DNA of 64,000 nucleotides from Mycobacterium sp. SVM_VP21 (GTDB taxonomy: Bacteria > Actinomycetota > Actinomycetes > Mycobacteriales > Mycobacteriaceae): the NCBI GenBank assembly GCA_024758765.1, contig CP101406.1, positions 1,612,001 through 1,676,000 of the forward strand. Direction: 5' to 3'. Below the pieces are notes generated by a model. The model did no database searches and had not been told where the DNA came from. It worked only from the letters and a program-made list of their open reading frames with translations. The translations under genes and the position numbers were made by a program. This document shows positions 48,414-57,093 of this stretch, in pieces (the first letter of the stretch is position 1; the number at the start of each line of letters is the position of its first letter).

Positions 48414-49217
48414 TCAGGTCCCCGTTCCGAACTTCACGCCGATGGTGGTCAGCACCACGTTCACGGCGAACAACGCAAGCACGCACAGCACGACTGTTTC
48501 GTTGACGGCGGTGCCCAGACCCTTGGAGCCGCCGCGGACGGTAAGTCCGCGATAGCAGCCGACTAAGCCCGCGATAAGTCCGAACACGCTGGCTTTCACC
48601 GTCGAGATGACCACCTCGGGCAGCCCGGTGAGCAGAGTCAGCGTGGACAGATAGGCGCCGCCGGACACGTTCTGCAGGTAGACACCGAAGAGGAAGCCGC
48701 CGGTCAAGCCGATCACAATCACCAAGGCGTTGAGGAGCAAGGCCACCACGGTCGCGGCGATCACCCGGGGGACCACCAGTCGATGGATCGGATCGATGCC
48801 GAGTACCTCCATCGCGTCGATCTCCTCGCGGATGGTGCGCGCACCCAGGTCGGCACAGATCGCGGTGGAGCCGGCGCCCGCGACCACCAGCACGGTGACC
48901 AGCGGCCCCAACTGGGTGACGGCGGCGATACCGGCGCCGGCGCCGGAAACGTCGGCAGCACCGAACTGCGCCAACAGGATATTCAGTGTGAAGACCAGCA
49001 GCACGGTCAGCGGAATGGCGACCGCGATGGTCGGAATGATGGCGACACTGGTGATGAACCAGCCCTGCTGCAGGGTCTCGCGCCATTGGAACGGGCGTAC
49101 GAAAAGCGCGCGGGCGGTCAGGGCACACATTCTGAAGAATCCGCCGACCATGATCAGCGGCGGCAGCACCCGATCCCGGAGGAAGTCGGCGACACGAGGA
49201 CGCGCTGGAGCCGTCAC
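48414..49217 (-). CDS. yrbE1A: YrbE1A permease of the Mce1 importer
   Basis: A 267-residue MlaE-family permease: interface helix (LFVRPFQWRETLQQGWF), about five membrane helices, and coupling motif DLGARTIREEIDAMEVLGI. GTG 49217 is preceded by a G-rich gagggggg. A 215-bp gap (49218-49432) separates it from fadD5 and may hold an internal promoter; it contains a GATGTC/GACATC inverted repeat at 49358-49380 but no clear promoter that I can name. Confidence 0.95.
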   Translation of the reverse strand: MTAPARPRVADFLRDRVLPPLIMVGGFFRMCALTARALFVRPFQWRETLQQGWFITSVAIIPTIAVAIPLTVLLVFTLNILLAQFGAADVSGAGAGIAAVTQLGPLVTVLVVAGAGSTAICADLGARTIREEIDAMEVLGIDPIHRLVVPRVIAATVVALLLNALVIVIGLTGGFLFGVYLQNVSGGAYLSTLTLLTGLPEVVISTVKASVFGLIAGLVGCYRGLTVRGGSKGLGTAVNETVVLCVLALFAVNVVLTTIGVKFGTGT

Positions 49218-49432
49218 ACCACCCCCCTCACCAGAGATCCCGCCGCACGACTCAGCAAGGAACCGCGTCGCACAGTGTCTTCTCCCGTCCGTCGTTCAGC
49301 GAGACCCGCGTCACCTTATCGGCCCGAAGTGCCCTTGGCGACCATCGGACCATACCTGATGTCTCCGTGAGAAGGACATCGAACGGGCGGAACCTACGCG
49401 GGCTTCCTACCGGAGAGTAACGTGCCGCCACC

Positions 49433-51121
49433 TCACTCATCGGTGTTTCGCGCGGCATCGCTTGGGGTGCTGCCCCGCTCGGATCCCTGAGCCGTCCCGT
49501 AGTTAATGCGCAGTTCCGTTTTGAGCACTTTCCCGGCCGGGTTTCGGGGCAGGGCGTCGACGATCTCGAGCGCCTTGGGGTGCTTGTAGCGCGCCAGCCG
49601 CTTGGTCAAGAAATCGTCGAGGTCGGCCAGGGTGAGGCCGGCCCGGGACAGCGCGGCGACCGCTATCGGTACCTCGCCCCATCGCTCGTCCGGGCGGCCG
49701 ATGACGGCGACCTCGGCGATATCGGGGTGATCGGCCAGCACGTTCTCCACTTCGGCGCAGTACACGTTCTCGCCACCGGAGATGATCATGTCCTTCTTGC
49801 GGTCGACCACCCAGACGTAGCCCTCTTCATCCATCCGGACCAGGTCGCCGGAGTGGAACCAGCCGCCGGCAAAGGCCTCGGCGGTGGCCTCCGGATTGTT
49901 CCAATAGCCGCTCATCAGGGTGGGCGCCCGGTAGACGATCTCGCCCACCTCGCCGACCGCGACGTCGTTCATCTGCTCGTCGACCACCCGGGCCGAGACG
50001 GTCGGGATGACCGTGCCGACCGAACCGAGCTTTCTGGTGGCGTCCTCGCCGAGCAGGATGCAGGTCACCGGCGACATCTCCGTCTGCCCGAAGGCCGCCA
50101 GGATCTTGGTGCCGGGGAAGGTCTCGGCCATCTGTCGCAGCAAGGCGTCGGAGGCCGGCGCCGCACCCCACGACATGGTCCGCAACCGGATGTCGCGCGG
50201 GTTGGCCTGCTGCTGGGCGCAGACCGCCTGCCATTGAGCCGGCACCAGGAAGATGCCGGTGACCTTCTCGGCGGCCAGCACGTCGAGCAGTTGGCCGGCG
50301 TCGAAAGCGCCGAGGGGGTTGATGACGGTCGGGATGCCCAGCCACATGCCGGGCAACAGGTTGCCCACACCGGCGATGTGGAAGAACGGCACACCGATGA
50401 AGGCCACGTCGGAGGTGCCGGTTCCGGCGGTGTGCAGCGCGGTCATCGTCTGACCGACCAGGTTGGTGTGGGTGAGCACCGCTCCCTTGGGCAGGCCGGT
50501 GGTCCCCGAGGTGTACATGATCAGGGCCGGTGAGTCGTTGGGGATGTCCACCGGGGCGTGCGGCTCGCCTGTCTCGCTGATCAGGTCTTCGTAGGCGAGC
50601 AGGCCCGCCGCCTCATCGGCCGGCGCTCCGGGCTCATGCGGCGGTCCCAGCTTCGCCTCTCCTCCGTCGAGCCTCGCTGAACCGCCGGCCACCACCACGT
50701 GGTCCAGCAGTCCGGTCAGCTCTCGCACACCGGCGGCGACCGGCACCAGTGCCGGTTCGGTGATCAGCACCCTGGCCTCGCAGTCGGTGACCAGGTAGGC
50801 GATCTCCGGCGGGGTGAGCCGGAAATTGACCGGCACCGCGATCCCGCCCAGCATGTTGGCGGCCAGCACCGACTCGACGAACTCGGTGCGGTTGAGCATC
50901 AGGATCATCACCCGGTCACCGGCGCGAACCCCGCGGCGGCTCAGGGCGTCGGCCAGCGCGCCAACCCGATCACGCAGCTGCGACCAGGTGGTGGTCTGGC
51001 CCAGGAACCGCAGTGCCGGGGCGTCCGGTGTCATCAGCGCGTGCCGGTCCAGCTGGTTGACCCAGTTCTGTCGACGAGCGCGGTAGGGCTGCTCGGCGGG
51101 GTCGACGGTTGGGTGGCTCAA
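49433..51121 (-). CDS. fadD5: fatty-acid-CoA ligase FadD5
   Basis: A 562-residue acyl-adenylate-forming enzyme. Key motifs: ALIMYTSGTTGLPKGAVLTH (phosphate loop), FGQTEMSP, GGWFHSGDLVRMDEEGY, DRKKDMIISGGENVYCAEVE, and PRNPAGKVLKTELR with the catalytic Lys. It would activate fatty acids brought in by Mce1. Start TTG 51121 follows gggaga and gives the N-terminus RRQNWVNQLDRHA as in M. tuberculosis FadD5. Only 20 bp lie between it and the TB18.5-like gene, so it lacks a promoter region of its own. Confidence 0.95.
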   Translation of the reverse strand: MSHPTVDPAEQPYRARRQNWVNQLDRHALMTPDAPALRFLGQTTTWSQLRDRVGALADALSRRGVRAGDRVMILMLNRTEFVESVLAANMLGGIAVPVNFRLTPPEIAYLVTDCEARVLITEPALVPVAAGVRELTGLLDHVVVAGGSARLDGGEAKLGPPHEPGAPADEAAGLLAYEDLISETGEPHAPVDIPNDSPALIMYTSGTTGLPKGAVLTHTNLVGQTMTALHTAGTGTSDVAFIGVPFFHIAGVGNLLPGMWLGIPTVINPLGAFDAGQLLDVLAAEKVTGIFLVPAQWQAVCAQQQANPRDIRLRTMSWGAAPASDALLRQMAETFPGTKILAAFGQTEMSPVTCILLGEDATRKLGSVGTVIPTVSARVVDEQMNDVAVGEVGEIVYRAPTLMSGYWNNPEATAEAFAGGWFHSGDLVRMDEEGYVWVVDRKKDMIISGGENVYCAEVENVLADHPDIAEVAVIGRPDERWGEVPIAVAALSRAGLTLADLDDFLTKRLARYKHPKALEIVDALPRNPAGKVLKTELRINYGTAQGSERGSTPSDAARNTDE

Positions 51122-51141
51122 TTCGGGTCTCCCGCTTCGTG

Positions 51142-51582
51142 CTAGCCCGAAGCCAGTTCTTCGGCGCGCCGTTTGAGATTGTCAGCCAGGTAGTCCAATG
51201 CGTTGCTGAAGGCCTTCTTGAGCATCGGCTTGGGCACCGACATCTCGGTCTCGACGTTCATGTCGACGGTGAGCAACGTGGTGGGGCCGATCTCGACCAC
51301 CGAGAACAGCTGCTCCTGCGTGCTGAACAGATCGCCCTGCTGGAGCACGGTCTGGATCTGGGTCGCGCTGGGGTAGTACACCGCCTGGATGAAGGTGCCG
51401 TCGAAGCCGGAGTAGGACGCATCCAGCCGCAGCTGGCTGGGCCGGCCGTCGTCGTAGCGCGCCAGCACCCAAATCCCTTTGACCTCTTCGTTCCACTGCG
51501 GGTACGCCTCGAAATCGGCCACGATCCCCATGATCGTGGCGGCGTCGGCGGCGACTTCGACGGTCTTACTCACGAGCGGCAC
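51142..51582 (-). CDS. SRPBCC/START-like protein (TB18.5, Rv0164 type)
   Basis: A 146-residue protein of the SRPBCC (polyketide cyclase/START-like) fold, able to enclose a hydrophobic ligand. It matches TB18.5: VSKTVEVAADAATIMGIVAD, YPQWNEEVKGIWVLARYDDGRPSQ and QTVLQQGDLFSTQEQLFSV. Start GTG 51582; a second GTG three codons later is possible. In M. tuberculosis this gene is followed by mce1R on the opposite strand and then fadD5; here fadD5 follows directly, so this gene likely opens or sits within the mce1 transcript. A lipid-binding role near Mce1 is plausible but unproven. Confidence 0.9.
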   Translation of the reverse strand: MPLVSKTVEVAADAATIMGIVADFEAYPQWNEEVKGIWVLARYDDGRPSQLRLDASYSGFDGTFIQAVYYPSATQIQTVLQQGDLFSTQEQLFSVVEIGPTTLLTVDMNVETEMSVPKPMLKKAFSNALDYLADNLKRRAEELASG

Positions 51583-51618
51583 CCGCCGAGCATAGCCACC
51601 GACGAAACTGCCGCCGAG

Positions 51619-52074
51619 CTAAACCTGGGCGGTGGCCAGCAACGCGCGAATACCGTCGGGGATCGGCACCGGCCGCCGGGTGGTGCGGTCGACATAGACG
51701 TGCACCCAGTGCCCGAGCGCGGCCAGCGGGACGGCGCCGGCGTCATCCGGTGTGCGGAACACCGCGAGCCGGTAGGTGACACTGCTGCGCCCCAGCCGGG
51801 TCACCGCCAGCCCCACCGCCAGCCGGTCCGGGAAGGCGAGTTCGCCCAGGAATCGGCAGCCCGATTCGGCGACCACCCCCAGCTCGGGCATCGCGACCGG
51901 GTCTATATCGACATGGGCGGCGATCCAGCCGTTGATCGCGGTGTCGAACAGCTGGTAGTACACCGCGTTGTTGAGGTGGCCGAACATGTCGTTGTCGGCC
52001 CAGCGGGTCAGCACCGGCCAGTGCACCGGAAAGTCCTGGCTGGTCAACCCTTCCGGCGCGGGCGGGACACTCAT
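51619..52074 (-). CDS. hotdog-fold acyl-CoA thioesterase (Rv0163 type)
   Basis: A 151-residue 4-hydroxybenzoyl-CoA-thioesterase-like hotdog protein. The motif RWADNDMFGHLNNAVYYQLFD holds the catalytic Asp. It should hydrolyse acyl-CoA thioesters in the cytoplasm. ATG 52074 is only 14 bp from the divergent adhE1 start, so their promoters must overlap the opposite gene or be leaderless. It is 36 bp upstream of the TB18.5-like gene and co-directional with mce1. Confidence 0.9.
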   Translation of the reverse strand: MSVPPAPEGLTSQDFPVHWPVLTRWADNDMFGHLNNAVYYQLFDTAINGWIAAHVDIDPVAMPELGVVAESGCRFLGELAFPDRLAVGLAVTRLGRSSVTYRLAVFRTPDDAGAVPLAALGHWVHVYVDRTTRRPVPIPDGIRALLATAQV

Positions 52075-52088
52075 GGTTGTATTCCAGC

Positions 52089-53204
52089 ATGATCGCGATC
52101 CGCGGGGCCGTACTGGAGCGGATCGGTGCGCCTCGCCCCTACGCCGCCTCGCGCCCGCTGACGGTGACGGAGGTGGAGCTGGCCCCGCCCGGCGAGGGCG
52201 AGCTGCTGGTGCGCGTCGAGGCCGCCGGGGTCTGTCACTCCGATCTGTCGGTGGTCGACGGCAACCGGGTGCGACCGGTGCCGATGCTGCTCGGCCACGA
52301 GGCCGCCGGCATCGTGGAGGCGGTCGGCGCCGGGGTCACCGGGGTGCGCCCCGGCCAGCGGGTGGTGCTGACCTTCCTGCCGCGCTGCGGGTACTGCGCG
52401 GCGTGCGCCACCGACGGCATGGCGCCGTGCGAGCCCGGCAGCGCCGCCAACGGCGCGGGCACTCTGCTCGGCGGCGGGCTGCGGCTGCACCGCGCCGACC
52501 AGACCGTCTACCACCACCTGGGTGTCTCCGGGTTCGCCACGCATGCGGTGGTGAGTGCGGCCAGCGCGGTGCCGGTTCCCGACGACGTGCCGCCGACAGT
52601 GGCCGCCCTGCTGGGCTGCGCGGTACTGACCGGCGGCGGCGCCGTACTCAACGTCGGCCGTCCGGCGCCCGGTGGCACCGTCGCGGTGGTCGGGCTCGGC
52701 GGGGTCGGGATGGCCGCGGTGCTGACCGCGCTGGCCCACGATGGCGTGCAGGTGATCGCGATCGACCGGCTGCCGGACAAGATGGCCGCCGCAACCGCGT
52801 TGGGCGCGCACCGCACCTACACGCCGCAGCAGGCACTCGACGCCGGCGTGCGCGCCCCGGTGGTGATCGAGGCGGCGGGCCACCCCGCCGCGCTGGAGAC
52901 CGCGATCGGCCTGACCGCGCCGGGCGGGCGCACCATCACCGTCGGCCTGCCGCCGCCGGACGCCCGGATCAGTGTGTCCCCGCTGAGTCTGGTCGCCGAA
53001 GGACGCTCACTGATCGGCAGCTATCTGGGTTCGGCGGTCCCCGCGCGTGACATCCCTCGCTTCGTGGAGTTGTGGCGAGCGGGCCGGCTCCCCGTCGAGC
53101 GGCTGGTGTCGGCGACAGTGCCGCTGGAGCAGATCAATGAGGCCATGGACTCACTCGCCGACGGCACCGCGGTACGTCAGATCATCACCTTCGATCCGCA
53201 CTGA
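52089..53204 (+). CDS. adhE1: zinc-type alcohol dehydrogenase AdhE1 (Rv0162c type)
   Basis: A 371-residue medium-chain dehydrogenase. Catalytic zinc: AAGVCHSDLSV and LLGHEAAG; structural zinc cysteines: RCGYCAACATDGMAPC; cofactor loop: VVGLGGVGMAAVLTA. It should oxidise alcohols with NAD(P). ATG 52089 is selected; a TTG at 52077 is in frame but leaves just two bases to the divergent thioesterase. Its last 20 bases overlap the convergent monooxygenase gene. Confidence 0.92.
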   Translation: MIAIRGAVLERIGAPRPYAASRPLTVTEVELAPPGEGELLVRVEAAGVCHSDLSVVDGNRVRPVPMLLGHEAAGIVEAVGAGVTGVRPGQRVVLTFLPRCGYCAACATDGMAPCEPGSAANGAGTLLGGGLRLHRADQTVYHHLGVSGFATHAVVSAASAVPVPDDVPPTVAALLGCAVLTGGGAVLNVGRPAPGGTVAVVGLGGVGMAAVLTALAHDGVQVIAIDRLPDKMAAATALGAHRTYTPQQALDAGVRAPVVIEAAGHPAALETAIGLTAPGGRTITVGLPPPDARISVSPLSLVAEGRSLIGSYLGSAVPARDIPRFVELWRAGRLPVERLVSATVPLEQINEAMDSLADGTAVRQIITFDPH

Positions 53205-54651
53205 CTGGTGGTTCGAAGGTGAAGTCGGCGGCCCGGAATCGGCGGGTCATCGCCCAGAAGGCGCCGGCACTGCGCGGCCACTGGGTGACCACCCGGCCGT
53301 TGGCGGCACGAAAGTAGTTGCTGCAGCGGGTGGTCCACACGGTGCCGTGCATCCACCGGTCGATCTTGGTGATGAAGTCGGCCAGCGCGGCCGGCCGCAC
53401 GGCGACGTAGGACTTGCCGGTGCGCCGAAGGTGTTTGAGCACCCGCACGATGTAGCGCGCTTGGGCTTCCAGCACGAAGATGACGCTGTTGGAGCCGACG
53501 TTGGTGTTGGGCCCGTAGAGCATGAAGAAGTTGGGGAACCCGGGCATCGCCATACCGAGGTAAGCACGCGGCCCGTCCCGCCAGGCCTGCTTGAGCGTGG
53601 TGGCGTCCTCCCCGGTCACCTCGATCTGACCGAGGTAGTCCGCAGCGGCATATCCGGTGGCGCAGACCACCACGTCGACCTCGCACTCGGTGCCGTCCTC
53701 GGTGACCACCGATCGGGAGCGCAGGGCCCGGGCCGGGCTGGTCACCACTTCGACGTTGGGTCGGGCCAGCGCGGGCAGGTAGTCCGAGGAGAACACCAGA
53801 CGTTTGCAGCCCAGCGGGTGATCCGGGGTGAGCGCTTGGCGTAGTTGCTCGTCGGCGATGGTGCTGTCCAAGAGTTTTCGCGCGATATCGGTGAACTCCC
53901 GGGTCTTGTCGCTGCCGTTCTCGATCACCGAGATGTTCGACTCGCTGCGCAGCCACAGTCGCATCCGGTACAGCCGTTTGGCCAATGGGATGCGGGCGAA
54001 GGCCCATCGCTCCCGCGGGGTGTAGCGCCGGTCCGGCTTGGGCAGGATCCAGGTCGGTGACCGCTGCAGCGAGTACACCTTCTCGGCGACCTCGGCCAGC
54101 TCCGGCAGCAGTTGCGCCGCGGTCGAACCCGTCCCGAGCACGGCGACCTTCGCCCCGGCGATCGGCACCGAATGGTCCCACCGCGCCGAATGCATCACGG
54201 TGCCGGCGAAGGGCTGTTCTTCGATCAGATCGGGCAGCACCGGCTGGGTGAACAGCCCGACGGCCGAGACCACCACGTCGAACCGATGCTGCGCGCCGGT
54301 GTCGGTGGTCAGACACCACTGGCGGCGGTCTTCTTCCCAACGGGCCGAGCGAATCTCGGTGCGCAGCCGCAGGTGCGCGGCCAGGCCGTGGTCGGCGGCG
54401 CACCGCTCGAAATAGGCCAGGATCTCGGGTTGCTGCGACCACTGCCGCGACCAGTGCGGATTCAGGTCGAAGGAATAGGAGTACAGGTGTGACTTGACGT
54501 CACAGGCCAGCCCCGGATACGTGTTGATCCGCCAGGTGCCGCCGACACCGTCCTCCCGGTCGAAGATGGTGAAGTCGGAGAATCCCGCACGCTGCAACAG
54601 GATTCCCAGCGCCAGCCCGCCCGGCCCGGCGCCGATGATGCCGATGTTCAT
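53185..54651 (-). CDS. Baeyer-Villiger-type flavin monooxygenase
   Basis: A 488-residue FAD/NADPH monooxygenase. FAD motif GIIGAGPGGLALG (4-16); the Baeyer-Villiger fingerprint FxGxxxHxxxWD appears as FAGTVMHSARWD (148-159); NADPH motif VLGTGSTAAQLLPEL; late CATGYAAADY. These enzymes insert oxygen next to a ketone, turning cyclic ketones to lactones. ATG 54651 overlaps the SDR stop (ATGA). Last of seven coupled genes; an SDR and alcohol dehydrogenase in the operon could supply its ketone. Confidence 0.9.
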   Translation of the reverse strand: MNIGIIGAGPGGLALGILLQRAGFSDFTIFDREDGVGGTWRINTYPGLACDVKSHLYSYSFDLNPHWSRQWSQQPEILAYFERCAADHGLAAHLRLRTEIRSARWEEDRRQWCLTTDTGAQHRFDVVVSAVGLFTQPVLPDLIEEQPFAGTVMHSARWDHSVPIAGAKVAVLGTGSTAAQLLPELAEVAEKVYSLQRSPTWILPKPDRRYTPRERWAFARIPLAKRLYRMRLWLRSESNISVIENGSDKTREFTDIARKLLDSTIADEQLRQALTPDHPLGCKRLVFSSDYLPALARPNVEVVTSPARALRSRSVVTEDGTECEVDVVVCATGYAAADYLGQIEVTGEDATTLKQAWRDGPRAYLGMAMPGFPNFFMLYGPNTNVGSNSVIFVLEAQARYIVRVLKHLRRTGKSYVAVRPAALADFITKIDRWMHGTVWTTRCSNYFRAANGRVVTQWPRSAGAFWAMTRRFRAADFTFEPPVSADRR

Positions 54652-55379
54652 CGGATCTGCAGGCACTGGCCGCCGTCCACGACGAGCTCGGCGCCGGTGA
54701 TGAACGACGCGGCTTGCGAAACCAGGAACGCCACCGCGTCAGCCACCTCGACCGGCCGGCCGAGCCGGCCGCCCGCCGACACCGCGGCCAGGCGCTGCTG
54801 GGTGACTTCGTCGAGCATCGGGGTGGCGATCGGCCCGGGGAACACCGCATTGACCCGGATGCCCGCCGTGACGAGCTCCGCGGCGACGGTCTGGGTCAGG
54901 CCGCGCAGCGCCCACTTCGACGACCCGTAGGCGCTGTGCTGCGGAAAGGGACGGATCGCCCCGGTGCTGCAGGTGTTGACAATGGCGGCGCCCTCGGCCG
55001 TCCGCAGCTGGTCCAGCGCCGCCTGGATTCCCAGGAATGCGCCCAGACAGTTGACCCGCCAGGCCTTTTCGAAGTCTTCGGGTGTCTCATCGGCGATCGC
55101 CGCACGGTGCAGGGTGCCGGCGTTGTTGATCAGCGCGGTCAGCGCCCCGAACCGTTGGACGGTCGCCGCCACCGCGGCGTCCCACTGTTCGGGGCGGGTG
55201 ACGTCGAGCACAAGACCGATCAACCCCTCATCACCCCGCGCGGCAACGGCCGCATGCAATTCGTCGGCGTTGATGTCGCAGGCGACCACGGCGAAGCCGT
55301 CCACGCGCAACCGTTCGGCGATCGCCCAGCCCTGGCCGCGGGCGGCGCCGGTGACCAGCGCTACGCGTGCTGGGCTCAT
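54648..55379 (-). CDS. short-chain dehydrogenase/reductase
   Basis: A 243-residue classical SDR: cofactor motif TGAARGQGWAIAERL (10-24), NNAGTLHRA, catalytic Ser in VNTCSTGAI and YGSSK as YxxxK; closing GAELVVDGG. It would interconvert an alcohol and ketone with NAD(P). ATG 55379 overlaps the aldolase stop and its own stop overlaps the monooxygenase start, so it is part of the coupled seven-gene operon. Confidence 0.9.
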   Translation of the reverse strand: MSPARVALVTGAARGQGWAIAERLRVDGFAVVACDINADELHAAVAARGDEGLIGLVLDVTRPEQWDAAVAATVQRFGALTALINNAGTLHRAAIADETPEDFEKAWRVNCLGAFLGIQAALDQLRTAEGAAIVNTCSTGAIRPFPQHSAYGSSKWALRGLTQTVAAELVTAGIRVNAVFPGPIATPMLDEVTQQRLAAVSAGGRLGRPVEVADAVAFLVSQAASFITGAELVVDGGQCLQIR

Positions 55380-56125
55380 CGGCCCCGCGCTTCCTCGAGG
55401 TGCTCGAGGGCTCCGCGGCGTAGCGCCGCGGACTCGGCGGCCAGCGTGATCATCTGGTAGCCCAGCCCGGCCAGGGCCGCGCCCGCCGCGCCCGATCCGC
55501 CGTGGATCGCGGCGATCACGCCCGCTGCCGCTGCCGCCTGCCGGATTCGTGTCATGGCCGCGACCAGGTCGGGGTGCGTGGTGGACTGCGCGACATCGAC
55601 GCCCAGCGAGATCGCCAGGTCGGCGGGTCCGACGTAGATGCCGGCCAGGCCGGGAACCGCGCAGATCCGTTCCACGTCGGCCAAGGCCGCGGCCGTCTCG
55701 ATCATCGCGAAGACGTCTACCCGCTCCTGGAGGCCGGCCAGATCGCGGCCCAGGCCGGGCCGCAACGGCCCGAAGCTGCGGATGCCCGCCGGAGGGTAGC
55801 GGGTGGCGGCTACCGCGGCGGCCGCCTGCTCGGCGGTCTCGATCAGCGCGATGATGACCGCGTCGGCGCCGGCATCGAGCACCCGACCGATGGGGGCCGG
55901 ATCCGCGTTGGGCAACCGGACCGCGGTGGCGATCGGCAGGTGCTCGGTGTGCCGGAGCATGGCGGCGATCTCGGCATCGTCGAGGTAGCTGTGCTGGGCG
56001 TCGAAACCCACGTAGTCATAGCCGGCGCGGGCGAATTCCTCCGGGCCCAGCACCGTGGGCCCGGTGACCCAGCCGCCCCAGAGCGGTGCCCGGTCCGCCA
56101 GGGCGGCACGCAGCGCCGACGTCAT
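55376..56125 (-). CDS. HpcH/HpaI-family aldolase
   Basis: A 249-residue class II aldolase. Metal ligands are in AMIETAAAL (Glu) and YVGPADLAISLG (Asp), with YPPAGIRSFGP and DAQHSYLD typical of the family. Members split 4-hydroxy-2-oxo acids into pyruvate and an aldehyde, the end step of several ring-cleavage pathways, or run in reverse. ATG 56125 overlaps the dehydrogenase stop (ATGA). Its presence suggests the operon ends in a small oxo-acid. Confidence 0.9.
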   Translation of the reverse strand: MTSALRAALADRAPLWGGWVTGPTVLGPEEFARAGYDYVGFDAQHSYLDDAEIAAMLRHTEHLPIATAVRLPNADPAPIGRVLDAGADAVIIALIETAEQAAAAVAATRYPPAGIRSFGPLRPGLGRDLAGLQERVDVFAMIETAAALADVERICAVPGLAGIYVGPADLAISLGVDVAQSTTHPDLVAAMTRIRQAAAAAGVIAAIHGGSGAAGAALAGLGYQMITLAAESAALRRGALEHLEEARGR

Positions 56126-57090
56126 GCGACCATCGCGATCTTGACGCGGCCCGGCACCGGCCGGGTCGCCAACTCGAAGGCGGCCTGGGCTTCGTGGCAA
56201 CCGAACACATGAGTGACATAGTCACCCAACAGTTCTGGATGCCCGGCGGCGAATCTGCCTGCGGCCGCCAGCATCCGGGGCCGCTCCTGGGTGACTCCGG
56301 AGATCAACGTGAGGTTGTTGCGCAGCATGGTGCGCATACTGATCGGATAACTGTCGTCGTCGGGGACACCGAAGTAGAACACCGTGCCACCGGGTGCGAC
56401 GGCCTCGATGGCGTGACCCAGGGTGGCGACCTGGTGTCCGACGGCCTCGATCACGATCTCCGGGCGGTCGCCGGCGTCCAGGTGGCGCACCCACCGGTCG
56501 CTGGTCGCCTGCACGACGGTGTCAACACCGAAGGCGGCAGCCATATCTCGACGATCGACCGGGTCCACGCCGGTGACGCGGCGCGCACCCGCGGCTTTGG
56601 CGACGGCGCTGAACAGCAGGCCGATCGAACCCTGCCCGATCACCGCCACGTGGCGGCCGGCCAGGTCTGGCAACTGTTCGACGGCGTAGAGCACACAGGC
56701 CAGGGGTTGCAGGCCCACGGCTTGGGCGGGCACCAGCGCCGGGTCGTAGGTCATCAGGCCCTCGCCGTCGCTGATCACCTGCTCCATCAGTCCGTCGAAG
56801 CCCGATGCCCAGCCGACGACCCGGTCGCCGGGTTGGTGCTGCGGGTGCCGGCTGGTGACGACGTCGCCGACGATCTCGTGGATCGGGAAGCCGAGCTTCT
56901 CCGCAGCACCGGCACCGTCGTCACCGGGCAACCTGCCCTGCGCGCCGCGAAAGGCCGGCAGGTCACTGCCGCACACCCCGGCGGCGACGAACTGCAGCAG
57001 CACCTGCCCCGCGCCGACCTGCTGCTCGGTGGGGTCGGGGGCCTCGATCTTCTCGAACTGATACGGCGCGATCAACCGGTATGCCCACAT
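56122..57090 (-). CDS. zinc-type medium-chain alcohol dehydrogenase
   Basis: A 322-residue MDR. Catalytic zinc binding is suggested by AAGVCGSDLPAF and PIHEIVGDV; the cofactor motif is VIGQGSIGLLFSAVAKAAG; VIEAVGH and AVAPGGTVFYFGV follow. The four-Cys structural zinc loop is absent, so it is shorter than adhE1. Three bases after the P450 stop and overlapping the aldolase start. Would oxidise the alcohol made by the P450, by inference. Confidence 0.88.
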   Translation of the reverse strand: MWAYRLIAPYQFEKIEAPDPTEQQVGAGQVLLQFVAAGVCGSDLPAFRGAQGRLPGDDGAGAAEKLGFPIHEIVGDVVTSRHPQHQPGDRVVGWASGFDGLMEQVISDGEGLMTYDPALVPAQAVGLQPLACVLYAVEQLPDLAGRHVAVIGQGSIGLLFSAVAKAAGARRVTGVDPVDRRDMAAAFGVDTVVQATSDRWVRHLDAGDRPEIVIEAVGHQVATLGHAIEAVAPGGTVFYFGVPDDDSYPISMRTMLRNNLTLISGVTQERPRMLAAAGRFAAGHPELLGDYVTHVFGCHEAQAAFELATRPVPGRVKIAMVA

Positions 57091-57093
57091 GCC

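Noticed and set aside
49358..49380. GATGTC/GACATC inverted repeat before yrbE1A as a regulator site
   Set aside because: Six matched pairs around an 11-nt loop are too weak to call without comparison to other species.
49252..49458. 68-codon minus-strand frame between fadD5 and yrbE1A
   Set aside because: No ribosome site or family resemblance, and it overlaps the end of fadD5; more likely untranslated spacer.
53177..54442. 421-codon minus-strand frame over the monooxygenase
   Set aside because: A shifted frame of the same DNA; the product is Arg/Gly-rich and lacks the FAD and Baeyer-Villiger motifs found in the chosen frame.
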